A stretch of 64,000 nucleotides of DNA from Buttiauxella noackiae ATCC 51607 (lineage in GTDB: Bacteria > Pseudomonadota > Gammaproteobacteria > Enterobacterales > Enterobacteriaceae), in the NCBI RefSeq assembly GCF_001654865.1, contig NZ_LXEO01000055.1:1-64000 (forward strand), read 5' to 3'. The notes below the pieces were generated by a model. That model worked only from the letters and a program-made list of their open reading frames with translations. It searched no databases and was not told where the DNA came from. Every line of letters starts with the position of its first letter. The first letter of the stretch is position 1. Below, piece by piece: positions 36,005 through 49,659 of this stretch. The translations under genes and the position numbers were made by a program.

Positions 36005-37039
36005 TCATTTTCTACTGCCAGGTGCGCTGGTGGAGCCTCTTTCAATGAGTTCACAGTCCAGCAAACGCGAACCACTACTCACGGTGTGCCCGTTAAGTTG
36101 ATCCAATAACAACAGCATAGCTTCCCTCCCGATATCAAAACGGGGTTGCGCTACGGTGGTGAGCGGTGGGTCACAGAACTGTGAAAGTGCGATGTCATCA
36201 AAGCCCATAATCGATAAGTCTTCTGGCACGCGTAAGCCATTTCGCTTGGCCTGAGACAGTGCGCCCAGCGCCATCACATCGCTATGACAGAACACAGCAG
36301 TCGGCGGATTTGGCAGCGCCAGCAACTGCGACAATGCTGCGGCACCGGCTTCATAGGTAAAGTTACCACGTGCAATGTAGTGCGGATCGATTACTGCACC
36401 CGTGCGACGCAGTGCCTGAACATACCCCTGCAAGCGATAGTGGCAAAGCGGCATCTCTTCCGGGCCTGCAATACAGGCAATTTTTTGATGGCCGAGTTGC
36501 TGTAAATAATAAACAGCGTTAAATGCAGCAGTAAGATTATCAATATGAACCGTAGGCAGTTCCAGCTCAGGAGCAAATTCGTTTGCCATCACCATCGGCG
36601 GTAAATTGCGTTGTTCTTCAATGCTGGCATCAAAGGGAAGGCGCGAGCCGAGCAGCAGCATGCCATCAATCTGCTTGGTGATAATCAGATTAATGAAGGT
36701 TTTTTCCTGCTGATTTTGGTGGGCGCAATCGCCAATCAGCACCAGGTAGCCCTGTTCAGCAGCCGTCACTTCGATACCGCGAATGATTTCGCTAAAGAAG
36801 GGGTCGCAGATATCCGGGACAATAACCAGAATGGTGCGTGATTCATTACGCTTTAAATTTCGCCCCAGGGAGTGGGGTAAATAACCTACGGCTATTGCCG
36901 CTTGTTCCACACGATTACGAGTACTTTGCGATACTTTGTCCGGGTTCATTAATGCCCTGGACACTGTTGCAGTTGATACTTTCGCCTGAACGGCAACATC
37001 TTTCATGGTTGCATTGGCAACCTGATTCTTCGGCTTCAA
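36005..37039 (-). CDS. cytR: LacI-family repressor CytR
   Basis: CytR represses nucleoside uptake and catabolism genes together with CRP and is released by cytidine. It is 344 aa when started at the TTG at 37039 (LKPKNQVANATMKDV), which has GAGGAG seven bases upstream and matches the family N-terminus; the ATG at 37102 would add 21 unrelated residues. HTH: MKDVAVQAKVSTATVSRAL; hinge and core: ESRTILVIVPDICDPFFSEIIRG, effector region GSRLPFDASIEEQRNLPPMVMANEF. The C-terminus differs from E. coli. Confidence 0.95.
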   Translation of the reverse strand: MKPKNQVANATMKDVAVQAKVSTATVSRALMNPDKVSQSTRNRVEQAAIAVGYLPHSLGRNLKRNESRTILVIVPDICDPFFSEIIRGIEVTAAEQGYLVLIGDCAHQNQQEKTFINLIITKQIDGMLLLGSRLPFDASIEEQRNLPPMVMANEFAPELELPTVHIDNLTAAFNAVYYLQQLGHQKIACIAGPEEMPLCHYRLQGYVQALRRTGAVIDPHYIARGNFTYEAGAAALSQLLALPNPPTAVFCHSDVMALGALSQAKRNGLRVPEDLSIMGFDDIALSQFCDPPLTTVAQPRFDIGREAMLLLLDQLNGHTVSSGSRLLDCELIERGSTSAPGSRK

Positions 37040-37204
37040 CTTCTTCTCCTCGCGTGCACTGTACAGGTGCTGACAACGTCCGTGGTGTCTGACCATGTCC
37101 ACATTCTTAGCAGAAATTGATGTTCGTTGGTTACAGTTATTTCATTAAAAGTGTGATGGTTGTTGAAATTTTCGATCCGCTTCGCATAACCACAGGGCTT
37201 TGTG

Positions 37205-39463
<2,259 letters not shown>

Positions 39464-39608
39464 TCAGTTTGCATCCAACGGTGGGGTTCTGTATGATTCG
39501 CCGCCTTTGATGCGCAGTTTTTGGTATCAAAAAACCTAATTTATCAACTTCGCGTGGTGTCTGGCGTTAGGGCTGGAAGAGCGACGCGGCCTTATACAGA
39601 GGTTTTCC

Positions 39609-39824
39609 ATGAAAAAGAATATTCACCCGAACTACGCAGAAGTTACTGCAAACTGCTCATGCGGTAATGTTATCAAGATTCGCTCTACCGTGGGTCATGA
39701 TCTGAACCTGGACGTATGTGGCGAATGCCACCCGTTCTACACTGGCAAGCAGCGTGATGTTGCTACCGGTGGCCGCGTTGACCGCTTCAACAAGCGTTTC
39801 AGCGTTCCAGGCGCGAAGAAGTAA
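39609..39824 (+). CDS. rpmE: 50S ribosomal protein bL31 (zinc-binding form)
   Basis: RpmE bridges the two ribosomal subunits. It is 71 aa with the four zinc-ligand Cys (CSCG at 16-18 and VCGECHPF at 37-40), so it is the zinc-containing paralogue. C-terminal residues beyond RFNKRF differ slightly from E. coli. The 208-bp leader may include the autoregulatory bL31 binding site known in E. coli; I cannot map it from sequence alone. Confidence 0.98.
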   Translation: MKKNIHPNYAEVTANCSCGNVIKIRSTVGHDLNLDVCGECHPFYTGKQRDVATGGRVDRFNKRFSVPGAKK

Positions 39825-39844
39825 TTCGCTGCACGGTAAGAGAA

Positions 39845-39867
39845 AGGCGCCTAACGGCGCCTTTTTT
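39845..39867 (+). terminator. rpmE terminator
   Basis: AGGCGCC-TAAC-GGCGCCT followed by TTTTT, 20 bp after the rpmE stop. Confidence 0.94.
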
Positions 39868-40062
39868 GTTACCCGTCATCCTTCAAGCCGCAGGAGTGTT
39901 GGCTGCACTCCTAAACCCCAGTCACTTACCTACGTAAGCTCCAGGGATTTACTCACTTGCCGCGTTACTCGGCCTCTGGCCTCGCCCCTTTGGGGCCAGC
40001 GCAAGCGCTGTTCAAAACGCTTTCAGCGTTTTAGTCCTGCGACTCGAATGCTATAGGGTAAC
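39868..40062. repeat. Long ERIC repeat with internal insertion
   Basis: The element is bounded by GTTACCC and GGGTAAC. It has the ERIC left end (CGTCATCCTTCAAGCCGCAG), the core CCCCAGTCACTTACC / CGTAAGCTCCAGGG and CTTGCCGCG. Then come about 70 extra bases containing further hairpins (CAGCGCAAGCGCTG; AAAACGC-TTTCA-GCGTTTT) before the right end. ERIC copies with an insertion of about this size are known from enterobacteria. It lies between rpmE and metJ, where E. coli has yiiX. Confidence 0.85.
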
Positions 40063-40078
40063 CCAGTAATTTCTTAAG

Positions 40079-40396
40079 CTAGTATTCCCACGTCTCCGGA
40101 TCAATCCCCAGCTCGCGCATAATCACTTTCGCCGCTTCAGGAATCTCATCACTACGCTCTTTGCGCAGGTCTGCATCATTTGGCAACGGTTGCCCAGTAA
40201 ACGCATGCAAAAACGCTTCGCACAGCAGTTCACTGTTGGTTGCGTGACGCAGGTTATTCACCTGGCGACGGGTACGCTCATCGGTGAGGATTTTTAACAC
40301 CTTCAGAGGAATGGACACCGTAATTTTCTTTACTTGCTCACTCTTCTTCCCGTGCTCAGCGTAAGGGCTGATATATTCGCCGCTCCATTCAGCCAT
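40079..40396 (-). CDS. metJ: Methionine repressor MetJ
   Basis: MetJ binds S-adenosylmethionine and represses the met regulon at tandem 8-bp met boxes. It is 105 aa from [18 protein letters not shown] (AGGAT upstream); the extra open codons above are not family sequence. The DNA-contact ribbon is [15 protein letters not shown], followed by [20 protein letters not shown]. Nearly identical to E. coli. It is divergent from metB. Confidence 0.98.
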   Translation of the reverse strand: MAEWSGEYISPYAEHGKKSEQVKKITVSIPLKVLKILTDERTRRQVNNLRHATNSELLCEAFLHAFTGQPLPNDADLRKERSDEIPEAAKVIMRELGIDPETWEY

Positions 40397-40567
40397 GAGA
40401 TACTTAATCCTCTTAATCAATGTATTTAGGCTTCCACCGGTCATATGCGCGGTAGAAGCGATTATCTGGTCGTAGTGTAAGCGTTTATTGATTCGCGGTC
40501 TGCGACGCTATCACCCTAAAGCGTATAATTTTAACGGCTATTGCGTGTTTGCTCAATCTATACGCAA

Positions 40568-40599
40568 AGAAGTTTAGATGTCCAGATGTATTGACGTCT
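40568..40599. promoter_or_regulatory. MetJ operator: four contiguous met boxes (metJ-metB)
   Basis: Four 8-bp units run without gaps: AGAAGTTT, AGATGTCC, AGATGTAT, TGACGTCT. They match the consensus AGACGTCT in 6, 6, 6 and 7 positions. The array lies between divergent metJ and metB and can repress both. Confidence 0.9.
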
Positions 40600-40659
40600 A
40601 ACTCGGCAGTGTTTACTCTGGTGCCTGACCTTTATTCGACCAGCAAGGATTCGAGAGCC

Positions 40660-41820
40660 ATGACGCGCAAACAGGCAACTATCGCAGTACGTAGCGGTTT
40701 GAACGATGACGAGCAATACGGCTGCGTTGTACCGCCAATCCATCTCTCCAGTACTTATAATTTCACCGGGTTTAACGAACCGCGAGCGCATGATTATTCG
40801 CGCCGTGGCAATCCTACGCGTGATGTTGTTCAGCGCGCACTGGCAGAGCTGGAAGGCGGAGCGGGCGCTGTGCTGACGAATACCGGCATGTCGGCAATCC
40901 ATTTGGTAACCACCGTTTACCTCAAGCCTGGCGACCTGCTGGTGGCTCCGCATGACTGTTACGGCGGCAGCTACCGTTTGTTTGATAGCCTGGCAAAACG
41001 CGGTGCATATCGCGTTTTATTTGTCGATCAAGGAGATGAAGCGGCTTTAACTGCGGCACTCAACGAAAAACCAAAACTCGTGCTGGTCGAAAGCCCAAGT
41101 AATCCCTTGTTACGAGTAGTAGATATTGCGAAAATCTGCGCCGCAGCGCGTGAAGTAGGGGCAATTAGTGTGGTGGATAACACCTTTTTGAGCCCGGCTT
41201 TGCAAAACCCACTGGCATTGGGTGCGGATTTGGTTCTGCACTCATGTACCAAATATCTGAATGGTCACTCAGATGTTGTTGCGGGCGTAGTAATTGCGAA
41301 AGATCCTGAAACCGTCACTGAACTTGCCTGGTGGGCAAATAACATTGGCGTGACCGGTGGTGCTTTCGATAGCTACCTGCTGCTGCGTGGCCTGCGTACA
41401 CTTTCACCTCGTATGGAAGTGGCACAACGTAACGCTCAGGCGATTGTCGATTTCCTGAAGACGCAACCGCTGGTGAAAAAGCTGTATCATCCTTCGCTGC
41501 CTGAAAACCAGGGCCATGAAATTGCTGCTCGTCAGCAAAAAGGTTTTGGGGCGATGCTAAGTTTTGAATTTAATGGCGACGAGCAAACGCTGCGTCGATT
41601 CCTGAGTAGCCTGACTCTCTTCACTCTGGCGGAATCATTGGGTGGAGTAGAAAGTTTGATTTCACACGCGGCGACGATGACCCACGCGGGCATGGCGCCA
41701 GAAGCGCGTGCTGCAGCGGGGATCTCTGAAACCTTGTTGCGTATTTCGACTGGCATTGAAGATAGCGAAGATTTAATTGCTGACCTGGAAAATGCGTTCC
41801 GGGTTGCAGCCGAGGGGTAA
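40660..41820 (+). CDS. metB: Cystathionine gamma-synthase
   Basis: MetB condenses O-succinylhomoserine with cysteine to cystathionine in methionine synthesis. It is 386 aa from MTRKQATIAVRSGLNDDEQ, as in E. coli; the frame is open 37 codons upstream through the operator, but that part is not coding in the family. PLP site: HSCTKYLNGHSDVVAG with the Schiff-base Lys at about 198; YSRRGNPTRD and AESLGGVESLISHAATMTH are Cys/Met-metabolism PLP motifs. Two bases separate its stop from metL. Confidence 0.98.
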   Translation: MTRKQATIAVRSGLNDDEQYGCVVPPIHLSSTYNFTGFNEPRAHDYSRRGNPTRDVVQRALAELEGGAGAVLTNTGMSAIHLVTTVYLKPGDLLVAPHDCYGGSYRLFDSLAKRGAYRVLFVDQGDEAALTAALNEKPKLVLVESPSNPLLRVVDIAKICAAAREVGAISVVDNTFLSPALQNPLALGADLVLHSCTKYLNGHSDVVAGVVIAKDPETVTELAWWANNIGVTGGAFDSYLLLRGLRTLSPRMEVAQRNAQAIVDFLKTQPLVKKLYHPSLPENQGHEIAARQQKGFGAMLSFEFNGDEQTLRRFLSSLTLFTLAESLGGVESLISHAATMTHAGMAPEARAAAGISETLLRISTGIEDSEDLIADLENAFRVAAEG

Positions 41821-41822
41821 GC

Positions 41823-44255
41823 ATGAGTGTTTCAGCACCAGCAGGGGCGTCGGGTCGTCAGCTGCATAAATTTGGTGGCAGTAGTCTGGCAGATGTGAAG
41901 TGCTATCTGCGCGTTGCGGGGATCATGGCCGAGTATTCAAAACCTGGCGACATGATGGTTGTTTCCGCAGCGGGTAGTACGACCAACCAGTTGATTAATT
42001 GGTTGAAATTAAGCCAAAGCGATCGCCTTTCTGCCCATCAGGTTCAGCAAGCTCTGCGCCGTTATCAGAGCGAGCTGATTAGTGGCCTTGTTACACCTGA
42101 TGTTGCTGATGCTTTAATCGGTCAATTTGTTCACGATCTTGAGCGTTTGGCGGGTTTGCTGGATGGCAAAATGACCGACGCCGTGTATGCCGAAGTTGTA
42201 GGCCATGGTGAAATTTGGTCTGCTCGCCTGATGTCTGCGGTGCTAAATCAGTTAGGTCATCCGGCTGCATGGCTGGATGCACGCGAATTTATGCGTGCAG
42301 AACGTGCAGCTCAGCCACAAGTCAATGAAGGCTTATCCTGGCCGCTGCTGCAAGAACTTATGGCGCAGCACCCGAACAAACGCCTCGTGGTTACTGGCTT
42401 TATCTGCCGTAACGACGCGGGCGAAACCGTTCTGCTGGGCCGTAACGGTTCTGACTATTCCGCAACTCAAATTGGTGCACTGGCTGGGGTTTCCCGCGTG
42501 ACCATCTGGAGTGACGTTGCCGGGGTTTACAGCGCAGACCCACGTAAAGTGAAAGATGCTTGCTTGCTGCCGCTGCTGCGTCTGGATGAAGCCAGTGAAC
42601 TGGCCCGTCTTGCTGCCCCGGTGCTGCATGCTCGTACCTTGCAACCTGTTTCCGGTAGCGATATCGATCTGCAACTGCGTTGTAGCTATTCACCAGAACA
42701 AGGCTCAACTCGTATCGAACGAGTGTTGGCTTCTGGTACTGGTGCACGAATCGTTACCAGCCACGACGATATTTGCCTGATTGAACTTGAAGTTTCTGCA
42801 CAGAAAGATTTTAAACTGGCGCACAAAGAGCTCGATACGCTGTTAAACCGCGCCCAGATTCGCCCGTTGTCGATTGGTGTACATCCTGACCGCAATCTGC
42901 TTCAACTTTGCTACACCTCCGAAGTGGCTGGCAGCGTGCTGCAAACTCTACAAAATGCTGACCTACCGGGCGAATTACGTCTGCGTGAAGGCCTGGCTTT
43001 AGTAGCAATGGTGGGTGCGGGCGTTTGCCGTAACCCACTGCACAGCCACCGTTTCTGGCAGCAACTGAAAGATCAGCCTGTTGAGTTTATCTGGCAGTCC
43101 GAAGATGGTATTAGCCTGGTTGCGGTATTACGTGTTGGCCCAACAGAAAATCTCATTAAGGGTCTACATAAGTCACTGTTCCGTGCCGAAAAACGTATTG
43201 GTCTGGTTTTGTTCGGTAAAGGGAACATTGGTTCACGCTGGCTGGAGCTGTTCGCCCGCGAGCAAGAAACTATCTCTGCACGAACTGGTTTTGAATTCGT
43301 GCTTTCAGGCGTAGTAGATAGCAGCCGCAGCTTGCTGAATTACGAAGGTCTGGATGCAAGCCGTGCTCTCGCTTTCTTCAATGACGAAGCGGTAGAGCAG
43401 GATGAAGAATCACTATTCCAGTGGATGCGTGCCCATCCTTATGATGATTTGGTGGTTCTGGATGTGACGGCGAGTGAACAACTGGCCGATCAATACCTCG
43501 ATTTTGCCAGCCACGGTTTCCACGTTATCAGCGCTAATAAACTTGCGGGTGCCAGTAATAGCCAGAAGTACCGTGAAATTCGTAACGCTTTTACCAAGAC
43601 GGGTCGCCACTGGCTGTATAACGCCACCGTGGGCGCTGGCTTGCCGGTAAACCATACCGTTCGTGACTTACGCGAGAGCGGCGACTCCATTCTGGCTATC
43701 AGCGGCATTTTCTCCGGTACGCTTTCATGGCTGTTCCTGCAATTCGATGGCACTGTGCCATTTACCGAGCTGGTGGACCAGGCCTGGCAGCAAGGGCTGA
43801 CGGAACCCGATCCACGCGTCGATCTCTCCGGGAAAGACGTGATGCGCAAGCTGGTGATCCTGGCTCGCGAAGCGGGTTACGACATCGAGCCGGATCAGGT
43901 TCGTGTTGAATCGCTGGTTACAAACGGCAGCGAAACGGGCTCAATTGACCATTTCTTTGAAAATGGCGATGAATTGAATGACCAAATGCTTCAGCGTTTT
44001 GAAGCGGCTCAGGAAATGGGTCTGGTGCTGCGCTATGTCGCACGTTTCGATGCTAATGGTAAAGCGCGTGTCGGTGTGGAAGCTGTGCGCCCTGAGCATC
44101 CACTGGCTTCGCTGCTACCTTGCGACAACGTGTTTGCTATCGAAAGCCGTTGGTATCGTGATAACCCGCTGGTTATTCGTGGGCCAGGGGCTGGTCGTGA
44201 CGTAACAGCTGGCGCTATTCAATCGGATCTCAATCGTCTGGCGCAATTGCTCTAA
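41823..44255 (+). CDS. metL: Bifunctional aspartokinase II / homoserine dehydrogenase II
   Basis: MetL catalyses the first and third steps from aspartate toward methionine. It is 810 aa. N-terminal aspartokinase: LHKFGGSSLADVK (residues 14-26), GRNGSDYSATQIGALAGVS. A middle ACT-like linker follows. C-terminal homoserine dehydrogenase: VLFGKGNIGSRWLELF (about 460-475), VISANKLAGASNSQKYRE, YNATVGAGLPVNHTV, QQGLTEPDPRVDLSGKDV. It is controlled with metB by MetJ, not by feedback inhibition in E. coli. Confidence 0.98.
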   Translation: MSVSAPAGASGRQLHKFGGSSLADVKCYLRVAGIMAEYSKPGDMMVVSAAGSTTNQLINWLKLSQSDRLSAHQVQQALRRYQSELISGLVTPDVADALIGQFVHDLERLAGLLDGKMTDAVYAEVVGHGEIWSARLMSAVLNQLGHPAAWLDAREFMRAERAAQPQVNEGLSWPLLQELMAQHPNKRLVVTGFICRNDAGETVLLGRNGSDYSATQIGALAGVSRVTIWSDVAGVYSADPRKVKDACLLPLLRLDEASELARLAAPVLHARTLQPVSGSDIDLQLRCSYSPEQGSTRIERVLASGTGARIVTSHDDICLIELEVSAQKDFKLAHKELDTLLNRAQIRPLSIGVHPDRNLLQLCYTSEVAGSVLQTLQNADLPGELRLREGLALVAMVGAGVCRNPLHSHRFWQQLKDQPVEFIWQSEDGISLVAVLRVGPTENLIKGLHKSLFRAEKRIGLVLFGKGNIGSRWLELFAREQETISARTGFEFVLSGVVDSSRSLLNYEGLDASRALAFFNDEAVEQDEESLFQWMRAHPYDDLVVLDVTASEQLADQYLDFASHGFHVISANKLAGASNSQKYREIRNAFTKTGRHWLYNATVGAGLPVNHTVRDLRESGDSILAISGIFSGTLSWLFLQFDGTVPFTELVDQAWQQGLTEPDPRVDLSGKDVMRKLVILAREAGYDIEPDQVRVESLVTNGSETGSIDHFFENGDELNDQMLQRFEAAQEMGLVLRYVARFDANGKARVGVEAVRPEHPLASLLPCDNVFAIESRWYRDNPLVIRGPGAGRDVTAGAIQSDLNRLAQLL

Positions 44256-44277
44256 CTGCGGAAACACAAAAATACCG

Positions 44278-44303
44278 AGGCCAGCTATTGCTGGCCTTTT
44301 TTA
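44278..44303 (+). terminator. metBL terminator
   Basis: AGGCCAGC-TATT-GCTGGCCT followed by TTTTTATT, 22 bp after the metL stop. Confidence 0.94.
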
Positions 44304-44402
44304 TTCTTTTCAATCGAACATGAGAAAAATTCAATTTGGTTGAGAATTCCTCACTTCTTGTGTTGAATTTTCAGTTGACGGAATCATGCTTTTCCTTCAT
44401 CT

Positions 44403-44434
44403 TGCTATCTGGACGTCTAAACGTCTGGATAGCA
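44403..44434. promoter_or_regulatory. MetJ operator of metF
   Basis: Two strong adjacent met boxes, GGACGTCT and AAACGTCT (each 7 of 8), are flanked by weaker 8-mers TGCTATCT and GGATAGCA. The whole 32-bp block is itself a near-palindrome (GCTATC...GATAGC). It lies 48 bp before the metF start. Confidence 0.88.
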
Positions 44435-44472
44435 ACAAAACACAACATCACATAATAAAATGCGATTAATGA

Positions 44473-45372
<900 letters not shown>

Positions 45373-45380
45373 TTCAGTCA

Positions 45381-45405
45381 ATGGCCCGCAAGGGCCATGA
45401 TTTTC
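45381..45405 (+). terminator. metF terminator
   Basis: ATGGCCC-GCAA-GGGCCAT followed by GATTTTCC; 8 bp after the metF stop. The T-run is short. Confidence 0.75.
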
Positions 45406-45595
45406 CCCTGCACATCCACTCCCCTTCCAAATACCCATTTCATTTGTAATGTTAAGTTTTGAAAGTTTATGTTGCTGTCGACGTTTCTGAGAAAAACTTT
45501 TGCTATGTTGCTCATTAGCCAACAGGAAATAACTATCAAATCTGTAGTTTTTTTCATCTATAACTTATCTGCAGAGCCGTATATCCTGGTATTAA

Positions 45596-47797
<2,202 letters not shown>

Positions 47798-47816
47798 GCC
47801 GGTATCTGACGTAACA

Positions 47817-47842
47817 ATCCCCGCAGATGCGGGGATTTTTTT
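47817..47842 (+). terminator. katG terminator
   Basis: ATCCCCGC-AGAT-GCGGGGAT followed by TTTTTT, 19 bp after the katG stop and just before the convergent gldA stop. Confidence 0.94.
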
Positions 47843-47849
47843 ATCTACG

Positions 47850-48953
47850 CTATTCCCACTCTTGCAAGAAGCGCTGACCGTACTGGTCGGCAACTAAAAG
47901 TGCCGCATAAACCTCATCCGGCGTAGCACCGCCAGGCATGTTATGGATAGTTTCGCCTTCTGCGCAGGATGCCTGCGCCACAATGCGCATTTTTGCGGGA
48001 ACGTCTTGTTTGATATCAAGTTGTGCCAGCGTAATTGGCAGCCCGACGGAGTGACACAGCGCCGCTACGGTTTCAATCTCTTCTAGTGGCGCATTTTCCA
48101 GAACTAACTGGGTCAGCGTACCGAAAGCGACTTTTTCACCGTGATAATAGTGATGTGCGTCTGGAATTGCCGTCAGACCGTTATGCACTGCGTGTGCAGC
48201 GGCCAGGCCTCCACTTTCAAAGCCGACACCGCTCAAGTAGGTGTTGGCTTCAATTACGCATTCAAGAGCTGGCGTGACTACATGCTGCTCTGCAGCCAGC
48301 ATCGCTTTTTCACCCTGTTCAATTAACGTGTTATAGCAAAGTTCAGCCAGCGCTAATGCAGCCTGAGTGCACTTGCCGCCGGCCATTGTGGTCGCACCGC
48401 TACGTGAACAGGCACGTGCCTCAAACCAGGTTGCCAATGCGTCGCCGATCCCGGCGGCTAAAAGGCGTGCAGGTGCACCTGCCACGATTTTGGTATCAAC
48501 AATCACTATATTTGGATTGTTCGGCAACATCAGGTAACGATCAAACTCACCCTCATCGGTATAAATAACAGAGAGCGCGCTGCATGGCGCATCGGTAGAG
48601 GCGATAGTGGGTGCGATGGCAACAGGTAAACCCATAAAATGCGCCAGTGCTTTGGCGGTATCGAGCGTTTTGCCGCCACCGATACCGAGTACTGCTCCAC
48701 ACTGTGTCTGTTCTGCAATACTGCGCAGACGATCGATTTCATTTTGCGAGCATTCGCCGCCAAAAGGTGCTATTTCCAACACCAGGCCGGCATCTTTAAA
48801 GCTTTTTTCTAGTGCGGACTCGGCAAATCCTAAGACAAATTTGTCTCCGACCACTAGCCAGCGCTCAGCCAGTGGTTTGAGATAGTGGCCGAGGCGGGAA
48901 ATAACCTCAGCGCCCTGAATGTACTTACCCGGTGACTGTATTATGCGATCCAT
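47850..48953 (-). CDS. gldA: Glycerol dehydrogenase
   Basis: GldA oxidises glycerol to dihydroxyacetone with NAD+, and also acts on hydroxyacetone and methylglyoxal. It is 367 aa, an iron/zinc-type alcohol dehydrogenase. NAD-binding [16 protein letters not shown] (about residues 89-104); metal ligands Asp in [14 protein letters not shown] (about 171), His in [14 protein letters not shown] (about 254) and His in [12 protein letters not shown] (about 271). It lies 22 bp downstream of fsaB on the same strand, giving the order ptsA-fsaB-gldA. E. coli has yijE and yijF between katG and gldA; here they are absent. Confidence 0.97.
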   Translation of the reverse strand: MDRIIQSPGKYIQGAEVISRLGHYLKPLAERWLVVGDKFVLGFAESALEKSFKDAGLVLEIAPFGGECSQNEIDRLRSIAEQTQCGAVLGIGGGKTLDTAKALAHFMGLPVAIAPTIASTDAPCSALSVIYTDEGEFDRYLMLPNNPNIVIVDTKIVAGAPARLLAAGIGDALATWFEARACSRSGATTMAGGKCTQAALALAELCYNTLIEQGEKAMLAAEQHVVTPALECVIEANTYLSGVGFESGGLAAAHAVHNGLTAIPDAHHYYHGEKVAFGTLTQLVLENAPLEEIETVAALCHSVGLPITLAQLDIKQDVPAKMRIVAQASCAEGETIHNMPGGATPDEVYAALLVADQYGQRFLQEWE

Positions 48954-48975
48954 TCACTGCCTCCTTTTGTGTCCG

Positions 48976-49638
48976 TTACAGGCTCAGGCGACCAAACGCT
49001 TTCTGCCAGTCTTCTTCAAACTTCACCACCGCCGAGTCTACTGCTGGCGCAGCCAAAAATTGCTGTGCGACATCAAGGGGAAGCGTGATGGATTCGCATC
49101 CTGCCAGTAAGCAATCCAGTGCCTGACGCGGAGTTTTAAAGCTGGCTGCCAGAACTTTGCTGTCAGGAGCGTGAAGCTCAAGCAAAGCTTGTAACTCCTG
49201 AACCATGCGAATGCCGTCCCCGCCTTGCGCATCAACGCGGTTAACATATGGAGCAACGTACTCCGCTCCAGCGAGAGCAGCTAATAATCCCTGAGCAGCG
49301 CTATAAACAGCTGTTCCCAGCGTAGGAATACCCAAAGCAGTTAGCTGCTTAATCGCCGCCAGCCCCTCAAAGGTAACGGGAATTTTTACCACCAGACCTG
49401 GAACGCACTCTCTGAGTTTCTGCGCCTCTGCAACCATTCCATCCGCGCTGCGGCTCATCACTTGTGCAAACAGGCGGCCTTCTTTGCCCACTGCATTTTG
49501 CAGGCGTGGCAGTACGTCCCATATAGATTCGCCATTGGCGGCAACAATACTCGGATTGGTTGTCACTCCTTGTAATGGGAAGATTCGCGCCAGACGTTCT
49601 ACTTCCGCAATGTTTGCTGTATCGAGATAAAGCTCCAT
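48976..49638 (-). CDS. fsaB: Fructose-6-phosphate aldolase 2
   Basis: FsaB (TalC) is a transaldolase-family class I aldolase that splits fructose 6-phosphate to dihydroxyacetone and glyceraldehyde 3-phosphate. It is 220 aa. Schiff-base Lys85 is in [62 protein letters not shown] and [15 protein letters not shown] follow the family. Its dihydroxyacetone product is the substrate or product of the neighbouring gldA. Likely co-transcribed with ptsA (21 bp gap). Confidence 0.97.
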   Translation of the reverse strand: MELYLDTANIAEVERLARIFPLQGVTTNPSIVAANGESIWDVLPRLQNAVGKEGRLFAQVMSRSADGMVAEAQKLRECVPGLVVKIPVTFEGLAAIKQLTALGIPTLGTAVYSAAQGLLAALAGAEYVAPYVNRVDAQGGDGIRMVQELQALLELHAPDSKVLAASFKTPRQALDCLLAGCESITLPLDVAQQFLAAPAVDSAVVKFEEDWQKAFGRLSL

Positions 49639-49659
49639 TAATTTTTCCTCTTGGGTGAA

